Shown: in pieces, positions 37,631-46,954 of the stretch
Layout: each line of letters opens with the position of its first letter
Numbering within the stretch: position 1 is the first letter of the stretch
DNA from: Legionella waltersii
GTDB taxonomy: Bacteria > Pseudomonadota > Gammaproteobacteria > Legionellales > Legionellaceae
Length of the DNA: 64,000 nt
NCBI RefSeq assembly: GCF_001468085.1
Contig: NZ_LNZB01000015.1
Span: forward strand, 131,384 to 195,383
Reading direction: 5' to 3'
The notes under the pieces: model-generated
Seen by the model: only the letters and a program-made list of their open reading frames with translations
Databases searched by the model: none
Told to the model about the DNA's origin: nothing
Position numbers and translations under genes: made by a program

Positions 37631-38771
37631 ACACATCGTCATTGTGGCCGGCGAAGAATCAGGGGATCACCATGCTGCCGAGCTTATTCATAAACTAAAA
37701 GCAAGTGATCCCTCTATAGAAATAAGTGGTGTAGGTGGTCAGCATATGCAAAATGCTGGAGCAAAGCTCGTATCCGATTTAGCACGCTATGGAATTACTG
37801 GACTTATTGAGGTTATTCCTTATATTAGAGTTCTCCATAGAGCATTACAGACTATAAAAAATCATTTAGCAAACACCAAACCCGATCTCTTAATCCTAGT
37901 AGACTCACCAGGATTTAATTTGAGATTAGCAAAATATGCTAAAAAGAAGCTCGGACTAAAAATCATCTATTACATTAGTCCTCAAATATGGGCATGGAAA
38001 GCGAAACGCATACATCTAATCAAGCAATGTGTTGACCATATGGCCGTTATACTTCCATTTGAAAAAGACATCTATCAAAAAGCTGGAGTTCCCGTGTCCT
38101 TTGTAGGTCATCCTTTAGTCAGTAAACTCGAGAAGCAGCAAGATAAACTGTCCAATAGACAGAAATTAAACCTCCGAGAAGACGAACAAATCATTGCGCT
38201 AGTTCCAGGAAGCAGAAACAATGAGGTTGAAAAGCATATGCCAGTACTCATAGAAACTGCAATGAAACTTTCCAGAGCAAAACCGGACTTGCATTTTATC
38301 ATCCCAATAGCTGGTACCATTTGCCCTAAGAAAATTGAATCCTATACTAAAGATAAACAGATAAAACTTAGTTTAATTCAAGCACAGTCTATAGAGTCGA
38401 TGTCTGCAGCCGATTTTGTTGTAGTTGCATCAGGAACAGCCTCTCTTGAGTCAGCTTTACTTGAAAAGCCCATGTGCATAATCTATAAAGGCAAGTTTAT
38501 AAGCTACTTAGTCGCGATGTATTTTATAAAAGTAAAATTTTTAGGGTTATGCAATTTATTGGTCAATCGAATGATGGTTCCTGAGTTTTTACAATACGAT
38601 TGTAACTCTACTGAATTAACTAAATATATATTGAGTTTTTATAACAACCCTCTACAGCCACAAGCTATGATAAGTCAATTAAGTGCATTAAAAGAGAGTC
38701 TGTCACTTAATGAATCTGACTGCTCACTTGAAGAACTAATAGCGACTGAATTGCCCGAAAAAAATGCATAG
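37617..38771 (+). CDS. lpxB: Lipid-A-disaccharide synthase
   Basis: GT19 glycosyltransferase joining lipid X and UDP-2,3-diacyl-glucosamine on the inner face of the inner membrane. The N-terminal VAGEESGDHHAA, GVGG and SPQIWAWKAKR are signatures; LVPGSRNNEVEKHMP and ASGTASLESALLEKPM form the UDP site. 384 residues. It starts inside the end of the GnnA-like gene. LpxA and LpxD are not in the window. Confidence 0.95.
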   Translation: MQRARHIVIVAGEESGDHHAAELIHKLKASDPSIEISGVGGQHMQNAGAKLVSDLARYGITGLIEVIPYIRVLHRALQTIKNHLANTKPDLLILVDSPGFNLRLAKYAKKKLGLKIIYYISPQIWAWKAKRIHLIKQCVDHMAVILPFEKDIYQKAGVPVSFVGHPLVSKLEKQQDKLSNRQKLNLREDEQIIALVPGSRNNEVEKHMPVLIETAMKLSRAKPDLHFIIPIAGTICPKKIESYTKDKQIKLSLIQAQSIESMSAADFVVVASGTASLESALLEKPMCIIYKGKFISYLVAMYFIKVKFLGLCNLLVNRMMVPEFLQYDCNSTELTKYILSFYNNPLQPQAMISQLSALKESLSLNESDCSLEELIATELPEKNA

Positions 38772-38885
38772 TTTTCTCTAGAAAATCTAGATAATAAATT
38801 AGCCTTCATGTAAAATTAATTTTGCTTTCATTGCAATATGTAAGCACTAGGACTGTATGTGTTAATTAATAATAAGGAAGTTAAG

Positions 38886-39182
38886 ATGAATGTCATTGAT
38901 ACACAAGCTACAACACAATCCGTTAAACAAGAACAAGGTTTACAGGATTTAGTGTACAGTTTGGTTACCCGCTTTCTTGCTGAAAACAAATCCAAATCGA
39001 TTAGCGATCTTTACGACATGATTTTGTCGGAAGTTGAGCCGCCTCTATTACAAGCTGTTATGGAGAAACGTCGTGGCAACCAACTACAAGCTGCTAAAAT
39101 GTTAGGTATCAGCCGTGGAACAATTAGAAAGAAATTACAAAAATATTTCGGCACAAAATATTTCCGCCTAACTGACGAATAA
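38886..39182 (+). CDS. fis: Fis family DNA-binding protein
   Basis: Nucleoid protein that bends DNA and controls stable RNA and, in Legionella, virulence genes; that genus is known to have more than one Fis. The C-terminal helix-turn-helix is GNQLQAAKMLGISRGTIRKKLQKY. I start at ATG 38886 (AAGGAAG upstream), giving 98 residues, the same as E. coli Fis, rather than an in-frame start nine codons earlier. A terminator follows. In E. coli fis follows dusB; here it is alone. Confidence 0.93.
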   Translation: MNVIDTQATTQSVKQEQGLQDLVYSLVTRFLAENKSKSISDLYDMILSEVEPPLLQAVMEKRRGNQLQAAKMLGISRGTIRKKLQKYFGTKYFRLTDE

Positions 39183-39196
39183 GGAAAAGCTTAAAC

Positions 39197-39228
39197 AAAA
39201 AGGCTCGAATGTTCGAGCCTTTTTTGTT
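39197..39228 (+). terminator. Rho-independent terminator of fis
   Basis: AGGCTCGAA (39201-39209) and TTCGAGCCT (39212-39220) form a perfect 9-base stem with a 2-base gap, flanked by A-run and followed by six T. It lies 18 bases after the fis stop. The A-run on the other side would let it work for htpG too. Confidence 0.9.
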
Positions 39229-39237
39229 TAAGGTTTT

Positions 39238-39303
39238 CTGCTCCCTTACGGTCGCGGCTCTGTTTTGTTCTATGCTAACCGAGCCGCGACCGTAAGGGAG
39301 CAG
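39238..39303. repeat. Hairpin repeat, CTCCCTTACGGTCG family, copy 3
   Basis: Perfect 23-base arms (39238-39260 and 39281-39303) around a 20-base spacer. Same arm as 7099-7164. It sits between convergent fis and htpG, directly after the fis terminator. REP-like extragenic palindrome. Confidence 0.85.
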
Positions 39304-39345
39304 ATATCTACTGTTTTTGGCTTTTGATTCGGGCTTCGAAACTTC

Positions 39346-39370
39346 GGACGGAACCCAGTGGGTCCCATCC
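39346..39370. repeat. Degenerate GGACGGACCC-type palindrome
   Basis: GGACGGAACCC pairs with GGGTCCCATCC (9 of 11) around a 3-base loop; a relative of 4482-4508. It lies just past the end of htpG. Confidence 0.45.
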
Positions 39371-39395
39371 CGCTCTGGGCACTACAACTTGCATC

Positions 39396-41267
39396 CTATA
39401 AAGCAGATACCAATAACTTGTTCACTTTATTAATGAAATCTGCAGGATTATCCAATTGTCCACCTTCAGCAAGAACCGCTTGCTCAAACAACATGGTCGC
39501 CCACAACTCAAATTGCGTATCGTCTTGAATATCATGCAATCGCTTAATTAAAGCATGCTCAGGGTTGATTTCAAAAACTGGCTTGCTCACAGGAATCTGT
39601 TGTCCAGCTGCCTGGAGAATTCTTTGCATTTCTAGCCCCATATCCTGTTCGTCCGCAACAACACATGCAGGAGAGTCAGTTAATCTATTCGTTACCTGAA
39701 CTTCCTTCACCTTGTCACCAAGAACTTTCGCAATATGCTTAGTCAAAGGTTCCAAGTTTTTTTCTTGTTCTTTAATTTGCTCAGTCGGTTCGTCTTTAAA
39801 TTCGACTTTCCCTTTAGATATGGATTGAAGCTTCTTACCATTGAACTCACTCAGGTAACTAACCAACCACTCATCTACTTTGTCACTTAATAAAAGAACT
39901 TCGAGGCCCTTTTTCCTAAAAATTTCAAGATGTGGGCTGTTTTTAGCGGCGTTATAACTCGATGCAGTAATGTAGTATATTTTGTCTTGGCCTTCCTGCA
40001 TTCTGCTTAGGTAATCTTCCAAAGACACTGTCTGCTTTTCACTGTTCGAAGTTGTCGTAGCAAAGCGCAGTAGTTTAGCAATAGCCTCCTTATTTGCAAA
40101 ATCTTCAATTGGCCCCTCTTTCATCACTAAACCGAATTCATCCCAAAACTTCTGGTAATTATCCTTTTCATTCTGTGCCATTTTTTCAAGCATAGACAAT
40201 ATTCGCTTTGTGCATGCAGAACGTATCGATTCAACTTGCTTGTTGTCTTGTAATATTTCACGAGACACATTTAAGGGTAAATCCCCTGAGTCAATAATAC
40301 CTTTTACAAAGCGTAAATAACGTGGCAGAAATTGTGCAGCCTCGTCCATAATAAATACACGTTTTACATAAAGTTTTAACCCATGCTTTACTTCTTGCTG
40401 CCATAAATCATAGGGAGCGTGTGCTGGGATGTATAAAAGACTAATGTATTCTTGTTTACCTTCAACGTGATTATGGGACCAAGTTAATGGATCCATGAAG
40501 TCATGAGAAATGTGTTTATACAACGTTTTATATTCTTCATCGCTAATTTCTGACTTTTGTAGAGTCCATAATGCTGTTGCTTTATTTACAGTTTCAAACT
40601 CTTTGCTCTCCTTGCCTTCTTCAGCATTTTTTTTCATGGAGATAGGCCAGCAGATATGATCTGAATATTTACTTATAACTCCACGAACTCTCCAGTCGCT
40701 TAAAAATTCATCGCTCTCAGGCTTAAGGTGTAAAGTGATTTCTGTACCTCTTGCGGCTTTTTTTTCATATCCAATCGTAAACTCTCCATCCCCATTGGAT
40801 TCCCAAACTATCCCCTCTTCTGGCTTTAAACCGGCACGACGACTTTTTACGGTCACTTTGTCTGCTACAATGAAAGCAGAATAAAAACCGACTCCAAATT
40901 GACCGATTAACTGTGAATCTTTAGATTGTTCACCGGTTAATTGACTCATGAATTCTTTAGTACCTGATTTAGCAATCGTTCCTAAATTATCCACTGCCTC
41001 ATCCCAACTCATCCCAATCCCATTATCAGTTATGGTGAGGGTATTTAATTTTTCATTGACTTCTACGGTTATTTTTAAATCGGAATCAGTTTCAAACAAG
41101 GAGGCATTTGATAGTGCTAAAAATCTTAACTTATCTAATGCATCTGAAGCATTTGATATCAGCTCCCTTAAGAAGATTTCCTTATTGCTGTACAATGAAT
41201 GCACAACCAAATGCAACATTTGCTTTACTTCAGTTTGGAATCCCATTGTTTGTTGCTTGCTAACCAT
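39396..41267 (-). CDS. htpG: Chaperone HtpG (Hsp90)
   Basis: ATP-dependent cytosolic chaperone working with DnaK. The GHKL ATPase domain shows [35 protein letters not shown] and GTEITLHL; the middle and dimerisation domains follow over 623 residues, the usual length. A heat-shock promoter is expected in the 265 bases upstream, but I could not identify a sigma-32 element with confidence. AGGAG lies before the ATG. Confidence 0.97.
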   Translation of the reverse strand: MVSKQQTMGFQTEVKQMLHLVVHSLYSNKEIFLRELISNASDALDKLRFLALSNASLFETDSDLKITVEVNEKLNTLTITDNGIGMSWDEAVDNLGTIAKSGTKEFMSQLTGEQSKDSQLIGQFGVGFYSAFIVADKVTVKSRRAGLKPEEGIVWESNGDGEFTIGYEKKAARGTEITLHLKPESDEFLSDWRVRGVISKYSDHICWPISMKKNAEEGKESKEFETVNKATALWTLQKSEISDEEYKTLYKHISHDFMDPLTWSHNHVEGKQEYISLLYIPAHAPYDLWQQEVKHGLKLYVKRVFIMDEAAQFLPRYLRFVKGIIDSGDLPLNVSREILQDNKQVESIRSACTKRILSMLEKMAQNEKDNYQKFWDEFGLVMKEGPIEDFANKEAIAKLLRFATTTSNSEKQTVSLEDYLSRMQEGQDKIYYITASSYNAAKNSPHLEIFRKKGLEVLLLSDKVDEWLVSYLSEFNGKKLQSISKGKVEFKDEPTEQIKEQEKNLEPLTKHIAKVLGDKVKEVQVTNRLTDSPACVVADEQDMGLEMQRILQAAGQQIPVSKPVFEINPEHALIKRLHDIQDDTQFELWATMLFEQAVLAEGGQLDNPADFINKVNKLLVSAL

Positions 41268-41402
41268 GAAAAATTTCTCCTATAAACCAACTGTCATACA
41301 TAGATACTCATATAGGGGTAATCTTGCTAATTTCAAGGTTTTAATAAGTACTTTTTTAGATTGTTGTGCAAATTCTCTTTAGGCTTGTTTATCCTATATA
41401 GA

Positions 41403-41526
41403 CAGGACTGATGCAAAGCCCTGTGGTAAAGGCAAACAATGGCATGAATGAGGGAGTTTAGATAAACTAAATGACCGAACTCAAACCATTTTTTAACGAA
41501 GAGATCAGGGTTTTGCGTAAGTCCTG
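41403..41526. mobile_element. Possible 124-bp miniature inverted-repeat element
   Basis: CAGGACTGATGCAAAGCCCTG (41403-41423) and CAGGGTTTTGCGTAAGTCCTG (41506-41526) are inverted with 18 of 21 matching. The arms end with the same outer CAGGACT and lack similarity outside, as for IS termini. The inside holds no gene beyond a few short frames. No target duplication is seen. It lies between htpG and the PLP gene. It could be an insertion sequence remnant. Confidence 0.45.
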
Positions 41527-41532
41527 ACAGAA

Positions 41533-42453
41533 CTAAAATGAGAACCCTGAGAGTGTTATAGTCCCACCTGAATGTACGATGAGAATTTTCCCACTCAGTT
41601 TTCGATTATTGATGTAGAGCTTCGATTCATAAAATAATTTAGCCGAATAAACAGGATCCGTTAAAATCCCCTCTTCATAAGCAAGGTGTTTAATTTCATT
41701 TTTAATAGTTTGGTTTACGGAGCCAAATGCTCTTGCAGTGCTTGGATAAAAGCAATTGTAATTTGCAGCTGATCCTTCTATCCAATGGCGTACTTTTGCA
41801 GTAAATACCTCTTCTTTATCAGCAAGCAATAACACGTGAATAGTTGCAGGATGATTTATTTCTTGCATTCGCTTAATGAGTGCAATTGCAGAAAAACCTG
41901 TTCCAGCATCAATAAATACATGGTCAAATTGAAATCCAAGAGAGGTTTCATTAAGGAGGATATCGTCAGCTAATGTCATGGAACCAGCCATAGACTCTTT
42001 AACACTAGCCCCTTCCGATAGAATAAATGCTGTCTCATTCATTGATTTTAAATACTCTTCGGCAATGACCTCTACATTCACCCACTTCTCTCTGGGAATC
42101 CATTGAATTTCTTCCTCTTTAAGAAAGAGTAGACTCAGCTTAAAATTTCCTTGTATTTGAGTGTGTTTAGGTTGAATTAAAAAAGCAGTAACTTGGAAAT
42201 GATATTCTCTAGCTATCTGTAAGGCGGCTAATAGATTATTGGACTGGGGACCAGCAATAATCAGAAGGTGCTGTATACCTTGACTGAGTAAAGATGGAAC
42301 TAAACTGGCGTATTTTCTGATTTTAGTGCCACTAATACCGCAGCCTAGCTCGTCATCACGCTTTACAAAACATTGAATATCCGGAGAAGAATAGGAATGC
42401 AGTTGATGCACCCTACTGCACAAGTTCCAGATTGCATCTAGCTTCTTAGGCAC
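41533..42453 (-). CDS. PLP-dependent enzyme, D-cysteine desulfhydrase/ACC deaminase family
   Basis: A 306-residue fold-type II PLP enzyme. KRDDELGCGISGTKIRKY (31-48) matches the family's KRDDLTG...GNKxRKL, giving K44 as the PLP lysine, though the usual GN is GT here. AGPQSNNLLAA replaces the common SNHxRQ motif, and the C-terminal IVHSGGTITLSG is normal. Known members deaminate D-cysteine, ACC or D-amino acids. The altered motifs make the substrate uncertain. It overlaps the end of yaaA by 16 bases, so the two are co-transcribed. Confidence 0.78.
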   Translation of the reverse strand: MPKKLDAIWNLCSRVHQLHSYSSPDIQCFVKRDDELGCGISGTKIRKYASLVPSLLSQGIQHLLIIAGPQSNNLLAALQIAREYHFQVTAFLIQPKHTQIQGNFKLSLLFLKEEEIQWIPREKWVNVEVIAEEYLKSMNETAFILSEGASVKESMAGSMTLADDILLNETSLGFQFDHVFIDAGTGFSAIALIKRMQEINHPATIHVLLLADKEEVFTAKVRHWIEGSAANYNCFYPSTARAFGSVNQTIKNEIKHLAYEEGILTDPVYSAKLFYESKLYINNRKLSGKILIVHSGGTITLSGFSF

Positions 42454-43214
42454 ACAAAACTCAATGTATTGCTGTTCGACATTTCTCGATTAAAAACATA
42501 CCCTGCTTCATTGAAGTTTTGTATATCATCAAGAGTATCGATCTGATTTTGCATCAAAAATCTCGCCATCATTCCTCGTGCCCTTTTAGCAAAAAGACCT
42601 ATCATTTTGATGTCATTTCCCTTTTTTTCATAGAAGTTAACAGTAATTATTGGACATTTAATTTTTTTACCATTAACCGCCTTAAAATATTCACTGGATG
42701 CAAGATTAATCAGAGCAGGTGTTTGGTGATGTGCAATTAAGCGATTTAAAGTATGGGCGAGCGTATCATCCCAGTATGCGTATAAATTTTTTCCCTCAGG
42801 GTTACTCAAAGAGACCCCCATTTCTAAACGATAGGGTTGAATCCTATCTAAAGGCCTTAATAGACCATACAGTCCAGATAATATTCCAAGATGTTCTTGA
42901 GCATAGCTTACGTCTTTAGAGCTCCAGGATGCAGCTTGTAAACCTTGATATACATCACCTTGAAACAGATAGAGTGAAGGGTACGTTAGCTCTTCAGTGA
43001 CGTGTTTAAGATGAAATTGTTGATATCGCTTATAATTAAGTTGCGCCAGATCCTTTGAAAGATTCATTAAATGAGCAATTTCGTCGACTGTTTTTTCTTT
43101 CATAATCTGGGCTAATCGATTAGCCTCAGTAAGTAAAATAGGATCCGTTGTGTCATGAGCAAATGGAGTCTTAAAATCTAATAATTTTTTAGCCGGTGAT
43201 AACAAAGTCAACAT
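42438..43214 (-). CDS. yaaA: Peroxide stress protein YaaA
   Basis: A 258-residue DUF328 protein that lowers free iron and protects DNA during H2O2 stress. The N-terminal LLSPAKKLLDF, LFQGDVYQGLQA, LSGLYGLLRPLDRIQPYRLEMG and the C-terminal FAKRARGMMARF are clear family motifs. Its length matches E. coli YaaA (258). The downstream PLP gene starts within its last codons. A 20-base gap separates it from the DUF4124 gene on the upstream side. Confidence 0.95.
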   Translation of the reverse strand: MLTLLSPAKKLLDFKTPFAHDTTDPILLTEANRLAQIMKEKTVDEIAHLMNLSKDLAQLNYKRYQQFHLKHVTEELTYPSLYLFQGDVYQGLQAASWSSKDVSYAQEHLGILSGLYGLLRPLDRIQPYRLEMGVSLSNPEGKNLYAYWDDTLAHTLNRLIAHHQTPALINLASSEYFKAVNGKKIKCPIITVNFYEKKGNDIKMIGLFAKRARGMMARFLMQNQIDTLDDIQNFNEAGYVFNREMSNSNTLSFVCLRS

Positions 43215-43234
43215 GAACGATTAGCCTAATAAGG

Positions 43235-43771
43235 TTATTTCTTTTTCCCCATACCAACGCGAGGACGATGCATAAAAATTTGAATGGTTTTACTCGTTTT
43301 AATCACAGCCCCACTTGGAGTTACAATTTGTACACCAATTGAATGAGAGCCGCGGTATACTCCATTTAACTGGAACACTAAATTCGACTGAGGATCACCC
43401 ATGGGTGCACCGTCAAAGATAACTTGTACCATATCTCCAGCACTTAACTCGGGATTAACTTCTACAGCAACAACAATATATCCTTGGTTATTTCGAATCG
43501 TAGCTTCATTTTCAGGCTGGATAATGGATAAGGTTGTGTATTTCTCTTCATCAGTCGGCTGTTCTTCTTTTTTTTGATTTTCTGTAGTTCCTTCCTCAGG
43601 TGTTTTAGGAGGGGTATAGGTTTGTGTTTCAGGTAGTTTAATTTTTTCAGCACCCTCATGAGGCTTATCTGTAAAATGCACAATACCCTGGCTATCTATC
43701 CATTTATAGATTTGTGAGTAGGTTAAATTAATACAAATCATTAAACAAATGAATAGAGCCAGTTTTTTCAT
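43235..43771 (-). CDS. Exported DUF4124 domain protein
   Basis: A 178-residue envelope protein. Residues 1-19 are a signal peptide; the DUF4124 domain follows directly (QIYKWIDSQGIVHFTDKP). Then comes a low-complexity Pro/Glu/Lys linker (about 45-75) and a beta-rich immunoglobulin-like region (about 80-165), ending in a basic tail. The family is often encoded next to glnA in gammaproteobacteria, as here (14 bases after glnA), but its function is unknown. Confidence 0.88.
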   Translation of the reverse strand: MKKLALFICLMICINLTYSQIYKWIDSQGIVHFTDKPHEGAEKIKLPETQTYTPPKTPEEGTTENQKKEEQPTDEEKYTTLSIIQPENEATIRNNQGYIVVAVEVNPELSAGDMVQVIFDGAPMGDPQSNLVFQLNGVYRGSHSIGVQIVTPSGAVIKTSKTIQIFMHRPRVGMGKKK

Positions 43772-43785
43772 CAGTTCAGACCTAA

Positions 43786-45195
43786 TTAGAGACTATAATA
43801 AAGTTCAAATTCATAAGGATGAGTTAAACTTCTTATCTTTGTTATTTCCTCTTCCTTCATGCTAAGGTAATTGTTAATAAAATCACGGCTAAATACATCA
43901 CCTTGCAACAAGAATTCACAATCGGCTCTTAGATGATCCATAGCCATCTCCAATGAAGAGCACACAGTAGGTACATCAACCAACTCTTCTGGAGGTAAAT
44001 CATACAAATCCTTATCCATCGGTTGGCCAGGATGAATTTTCTTTTGAATTCCATCAAGACCGGCCATCATCATCGCTGCAAAAGCCAAATAAGGATTAGC
44101 TGTAGGATCTGGGAATCGCACTTCTATTCTACGCGCCTTCGGGTTACTCACGTGAGGAATACGAATTGCAGCTGAACGATTACGCGCTGAATAAGCTAAT
44201 AACACTGGCGCTTCGAATCCTGGTACTAAACGCTTGTAACTATTCGTTGAAGGGTTAGTAAAGGCATTGAGTGCTCTAGCATGCTTAATAATTCCACCTA
44301 TATAATACAATGCGGTTTCAGATAATCCTGCGTATTGATCACCAGAGAATAAGTTGACTCCATCTTTAGTCAGAGATTGGTGGCAATGCATACCACTACC
44401 ATTATCACCTACCAATGGTTTTGGCATAAAGGTAGCTGTTTTTCCATAATTGTGGGCTACATTATGAACAACGTACTTTAATATTTGTATCTCATCTGCT
44501 TTTAATGTTAACGAGTTAAAACGAGTGGCTACTTCACATTGGTTGGCAGTTGCTACCTCATGATGATGAGCCTCTACAACCGTACCTAAAGACTCTAAAG
44601 TTAGACATATTGCTGAACGAATATCATGAGAAGAATCCACCGGAGGAACGGGGAAATACCCACCTTTTAAAGGAGGTCTATGCCCAATATTTCCTCCTTC
44701 CATCTCTTTCCCAGAATTCCAATGAGCTTCTTCAGAATCAATTTTATAAAATGATCCGCTGATGTTTGTTTCCCACTGCACATTATCAAAAATGAAAAAC
44801 TCTGGCTCTGGACCAACATTAAAGCCATCCGCTATCCCTGTCGACTTTAGATAATTTTCTGCTCGTTGAGCCAATGATCGCGGACAACGATCGTAGCCCA
44901 TCATCGTTTGAGGGTCTACTACGTTACAACGTATAAACAATGTACTGTCCTGAAAAAATGGATCCATTTGAATTGAATTCATATCAGGTTTCAAAGCCAA
45001 ATCAGATTGATGTATTTTTTGCCATCCTTTGAAAGAAGATCCATCTATCATCTTACCATTCTCGATGAAATCATCATCAACTGCAGAAACAGGAATAGTG
45101 ATGTGTTGTTCTTTACCACGAATATCTGTGAATCTTAAATCCACAAATTTGGCATCAAACTCTTTGATAGCGTCAAGCAGTGCGTTTTTTGTCAT
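43786..45195 (-). CDS. glnA: Glutamine synthetase type I
   Basis: Makes glutamine from glutamate, ammonia and ATP in a dodecamer; central to nitrogen assimilation. The 469-residue GSI-beta form is shown by the adenylylation site Y398 in [10 protein letters not shown], the [10 protein letters not shown] metal/ATP segment and NRSAAIRIP. Adenylylation implies GlnE control. I see no glnL/glnG genes nearby. GGAGAACG lies upstream of the ATG. The DUF4124 gene follows closely. Confidence 0.97.
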   Translation of the reverse strand: MTKNALLDAIKEFDAKFVDLRFTDIRGKEQHITIPVSAVDDDFIENGKMIDGSSFKGWQKIHQSDLALKPDMNSIQMDPFFQDSTLFIRCNVVDPQTMMGYDRCPRSLAQRAENYLKSTGIADGFNVGPEPEFFIFDNVQWETNISGSFYKIDSEEAHWNSGKEMEGGNIGHRPPLKGGYFPVPPVDSSHDIRSAICLTLESLGTVVEAHHHEVATANQCEVATRFNSLTLKADEIQILKYVVHNVAHNYGKTATFMPKPLVGDNGSGMHCHQSLTKDGVNLFSGDQYAGLSETALYYIGGIIKHARALNAFTNPSTNSYKRLVPGFEAPVLLAYSARNRSAAIRIPHVSNPKARRIEVRFPDPTANPYLAFAAMMMAGLDGIQKKIHPGQPMDKDLYDLPPEELVDVPTVCSSLEMAMDHLRADCEFLLQGDVFSRDFINNYLSMKEEEITKIRSLTHPYEFELYYSL

Positions 45196-45291
45196 CTTTC
45201 GTTCTCCAGGATAGTCCGCGTATAGTTTACCCTAAGTGACTTATGAAACCCAATAGATTACACTCTATAGTTTTAACTTTATTAAAATAAT

Positions 45292-46491
45292 ATGGGTGCA
45301 TATCAATATCAAGCCTTAAAGGTCAATGGTAATGCCACCAAAGGTGTTCTTGAGGCAGACTCTGAGCGTCATGCAAGGCAGTTACTACGTGAACAAGGAC
45401 TTATCCCTACTCAGGTACAAACACTTTCCCAACAAAAATCCGTTAGTACAAAAGGTAAAATTTCTCAAAGCGACCTATCTCTTCTCACTAGACAATTAGC
45501 TACCTTGCTTGCTGCTGGGATTCCCGTAGAAGAGTCATTAAAAGGCGTGAGTGAACAAACTGAGAAAGACAAAGTCAGAGAATTAATGATAGGCATAAGA
45601 GCAAAGGTCTTAGAGGGATATGGATTAGCTCAAGCCATGGACCAGTATCCAAACGCATTTCCAGAGTTATACAGAGCAACTGTAGCCTCAGGAGAGCAAA
45701 CCGGTAGATTGGATTTGGTTCTAGAAAAACTCGCTGACTACACTGAAAAACAGCAACAAACACGTCAGAAAGTACAGCAGGCATTAATATACCCAATATT
45801 AATGATTTTGGTGTCGATTGGTATTATTAGTTTTTTGTTAACTTTTGTTGTCCCCAAGATTATTGAAGTATTTACAGGCAGTGGACAAACCTTACCGGCA
45901 ATGACTGAAATTTTAATTAAACTAAGCCAGTTTATTAAATTCTATGGTTTATATGCACTAATAGGAATCATAATCGCTGTAGCTGGATTTAAAAGAAGCC
46001 TTAACAACATAAAAATCAAAACCATTTGGCATCGCATTATTTTAAAGCTCCCTATTGTTTCCTACCTAGTAAGAACAATCAACGTCGCACGCTATATCCA
46101 TACCTTTGGAATTTTATTTGCTGCGGGTGTTAGTGTGCTAGAAACTATGCGTGTATCCGCAAGTCTTGTTACAAATGTGATCATGCGGCAAGCCTTTGAT
46201 ACAGCCACTGTAAGAGTGAGAGAAGGAGGGGGAATTAGTGAAGCTTTAAAGGAGTCTAAGTTCATCAGTCCTATGGCAATCCATCTTATAGCTAGTGGTG
46301 AAAAAAGTGGTCAGCTGTCTGAAATGATGGAAAGAGCAGCTAATCATCTCGATAATGAAGTTAATCGAATTATTGATACGTCATTAACACTTCTAGAACC
46401 TTTGGTCATTTTAGTGATGGGTGCTGTGGTCTTGTTCATTGTGTTAGCCACGTTGCTCCCAATCTTTTCTATGGAGCAATTGGTGGTCTAG
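45292..46491 (+). CDS. gspF: Type II secretion inner membrane protein GspF
   Basis: Polytopic platform protein of type II secretion (LspF in Legionella). The 399-residue protein has two repeated T2SF domains (about 70-195 and 270-395), with the signatures LLTRQLATLLAAGIPVEESL and TFGILFAAGVSVLETMR, and three membrane helices. It leads gspGHIJK; gspD and gspE are not in the window, in keeping with the split lsp loci known for Legionella. A 96-base gap to glnA holds the promoter region. Confidence 0.95.
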   Translation: MGAYQYQALKVNGNATKGVLEADSERHARQLLREQGLIPTQVQTLSQQKSVSTKGKISQSDLSLLTRQLATLLAAGIPVEESLKGVSEQTEKDKVRELMIGIRAKVLEGYGLAQAMDQYPNAFPELYRATVASGEQTGRLDLVLEKLADYTEKQQQTRQKVQQALIYPILMILVSIGIISFLLTFVVPKIIEVFTGSGQTLPAMTEILIKLSQFIKFYGLYALIGIIIAVAGFKRSLNNIKIKTIWHRIILKLPIVSYLVRTINVARYIHTFGILFAAGVSVLETMRVSASLVTNVIMRQAFDTATVRVREGGGISEALKESKFISPMAIHLIASGEKSGQLSEMMERAANHLDNEVNRIIDTSLTLLEPLVILVMGAVVLFIVLATLLPIFSMEQLVV

Positions 46492-46494
46492 GTA

Positions 46495-46503
46495 TGGTAT
46501 ACT
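46495..46503 (+). promoter_or_regulatory. Possible extended -10 between gspF and gspG
   Basis: TGGTATACT lies three bases after the gspF stop and 28 before the gspG ATG, the same motif and distance as before erpA. It could give extra transcription of gspG, the major pseudopilin, which is needed in excess. Sequence match only. Confidence 0.35.
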
Positions 46504-46531
46504 TGACTGTTTTGATTTTTAAGGTAACAAA

Positions 46532-46954
46532 ATGAATCGACAAAAAGGTTTTTCTCTGATTGAAATTATGGTGGTTGTTGTTATTTTAGGTATTTTAGCA
46601 TCCATTGTTGTGCCCAAAATAATGGGCCGACCCGATGAAGCTCGTAAAGTAAAAGCGAAACAAGACGTACTTGCCATTCAAAACGCTCTGGATTTATACA
46701 AGCTTGACAATGGTAGTTATCCTACAACCGATCAGGGATTAATGGCCTTGGTTGAAAAACCTAGCTCTAATCCAATCCCCACCAATTGGAAACAATACCT
46801 CAAATCTTTACCTAAAGATCCTTGGGGAAGAGAATACCTCTATTTAAACCCTGGACAACATACTGACGTGGATGTATTTACCTATGGCGCTGAAGGCCAA
46901 CCTGGGGGAACTGGAATTAATGCAGAAATTGGAAATTGGGATGACCCCTCATAA
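46532..46954 (+). CDS. gspG: Type II secretion major pseudopilin GspG
   Basis: Main subunit of the periplasmic pseudopilus. The prepilin peptidase site is G6|F7 in KGFSLIEIMVVVVILG with the conserved Glu at +5. The C-terminal region has the typical calcium-site loop and YLNPGQHTDVDVFTYGADG-like ending, here YGAEGQPGGTG. 140 residues. AAGGT lies before the ATG. Overlaps gspH by 14 bases. Confidence 0.96.
   Translation: MNRQKGFSLIEIMVVVVILGILASIVVPKIMGRPDEARKVKAKQDVLAIQNALDLYKLDNGSYPTTDQGLMALVEKPSSNPIPTNWKQYLKSLPKDPWGREYLYLNPGQHTDVDVFTYGAEGQPGGTGINAEIGNWDDPS

Noticed and set aside
38859-38885. Upstream start for fis
   Set aside because: The ATG at 38886 has AAGGAAG at the right distance and gives the standard 98-residue protein.
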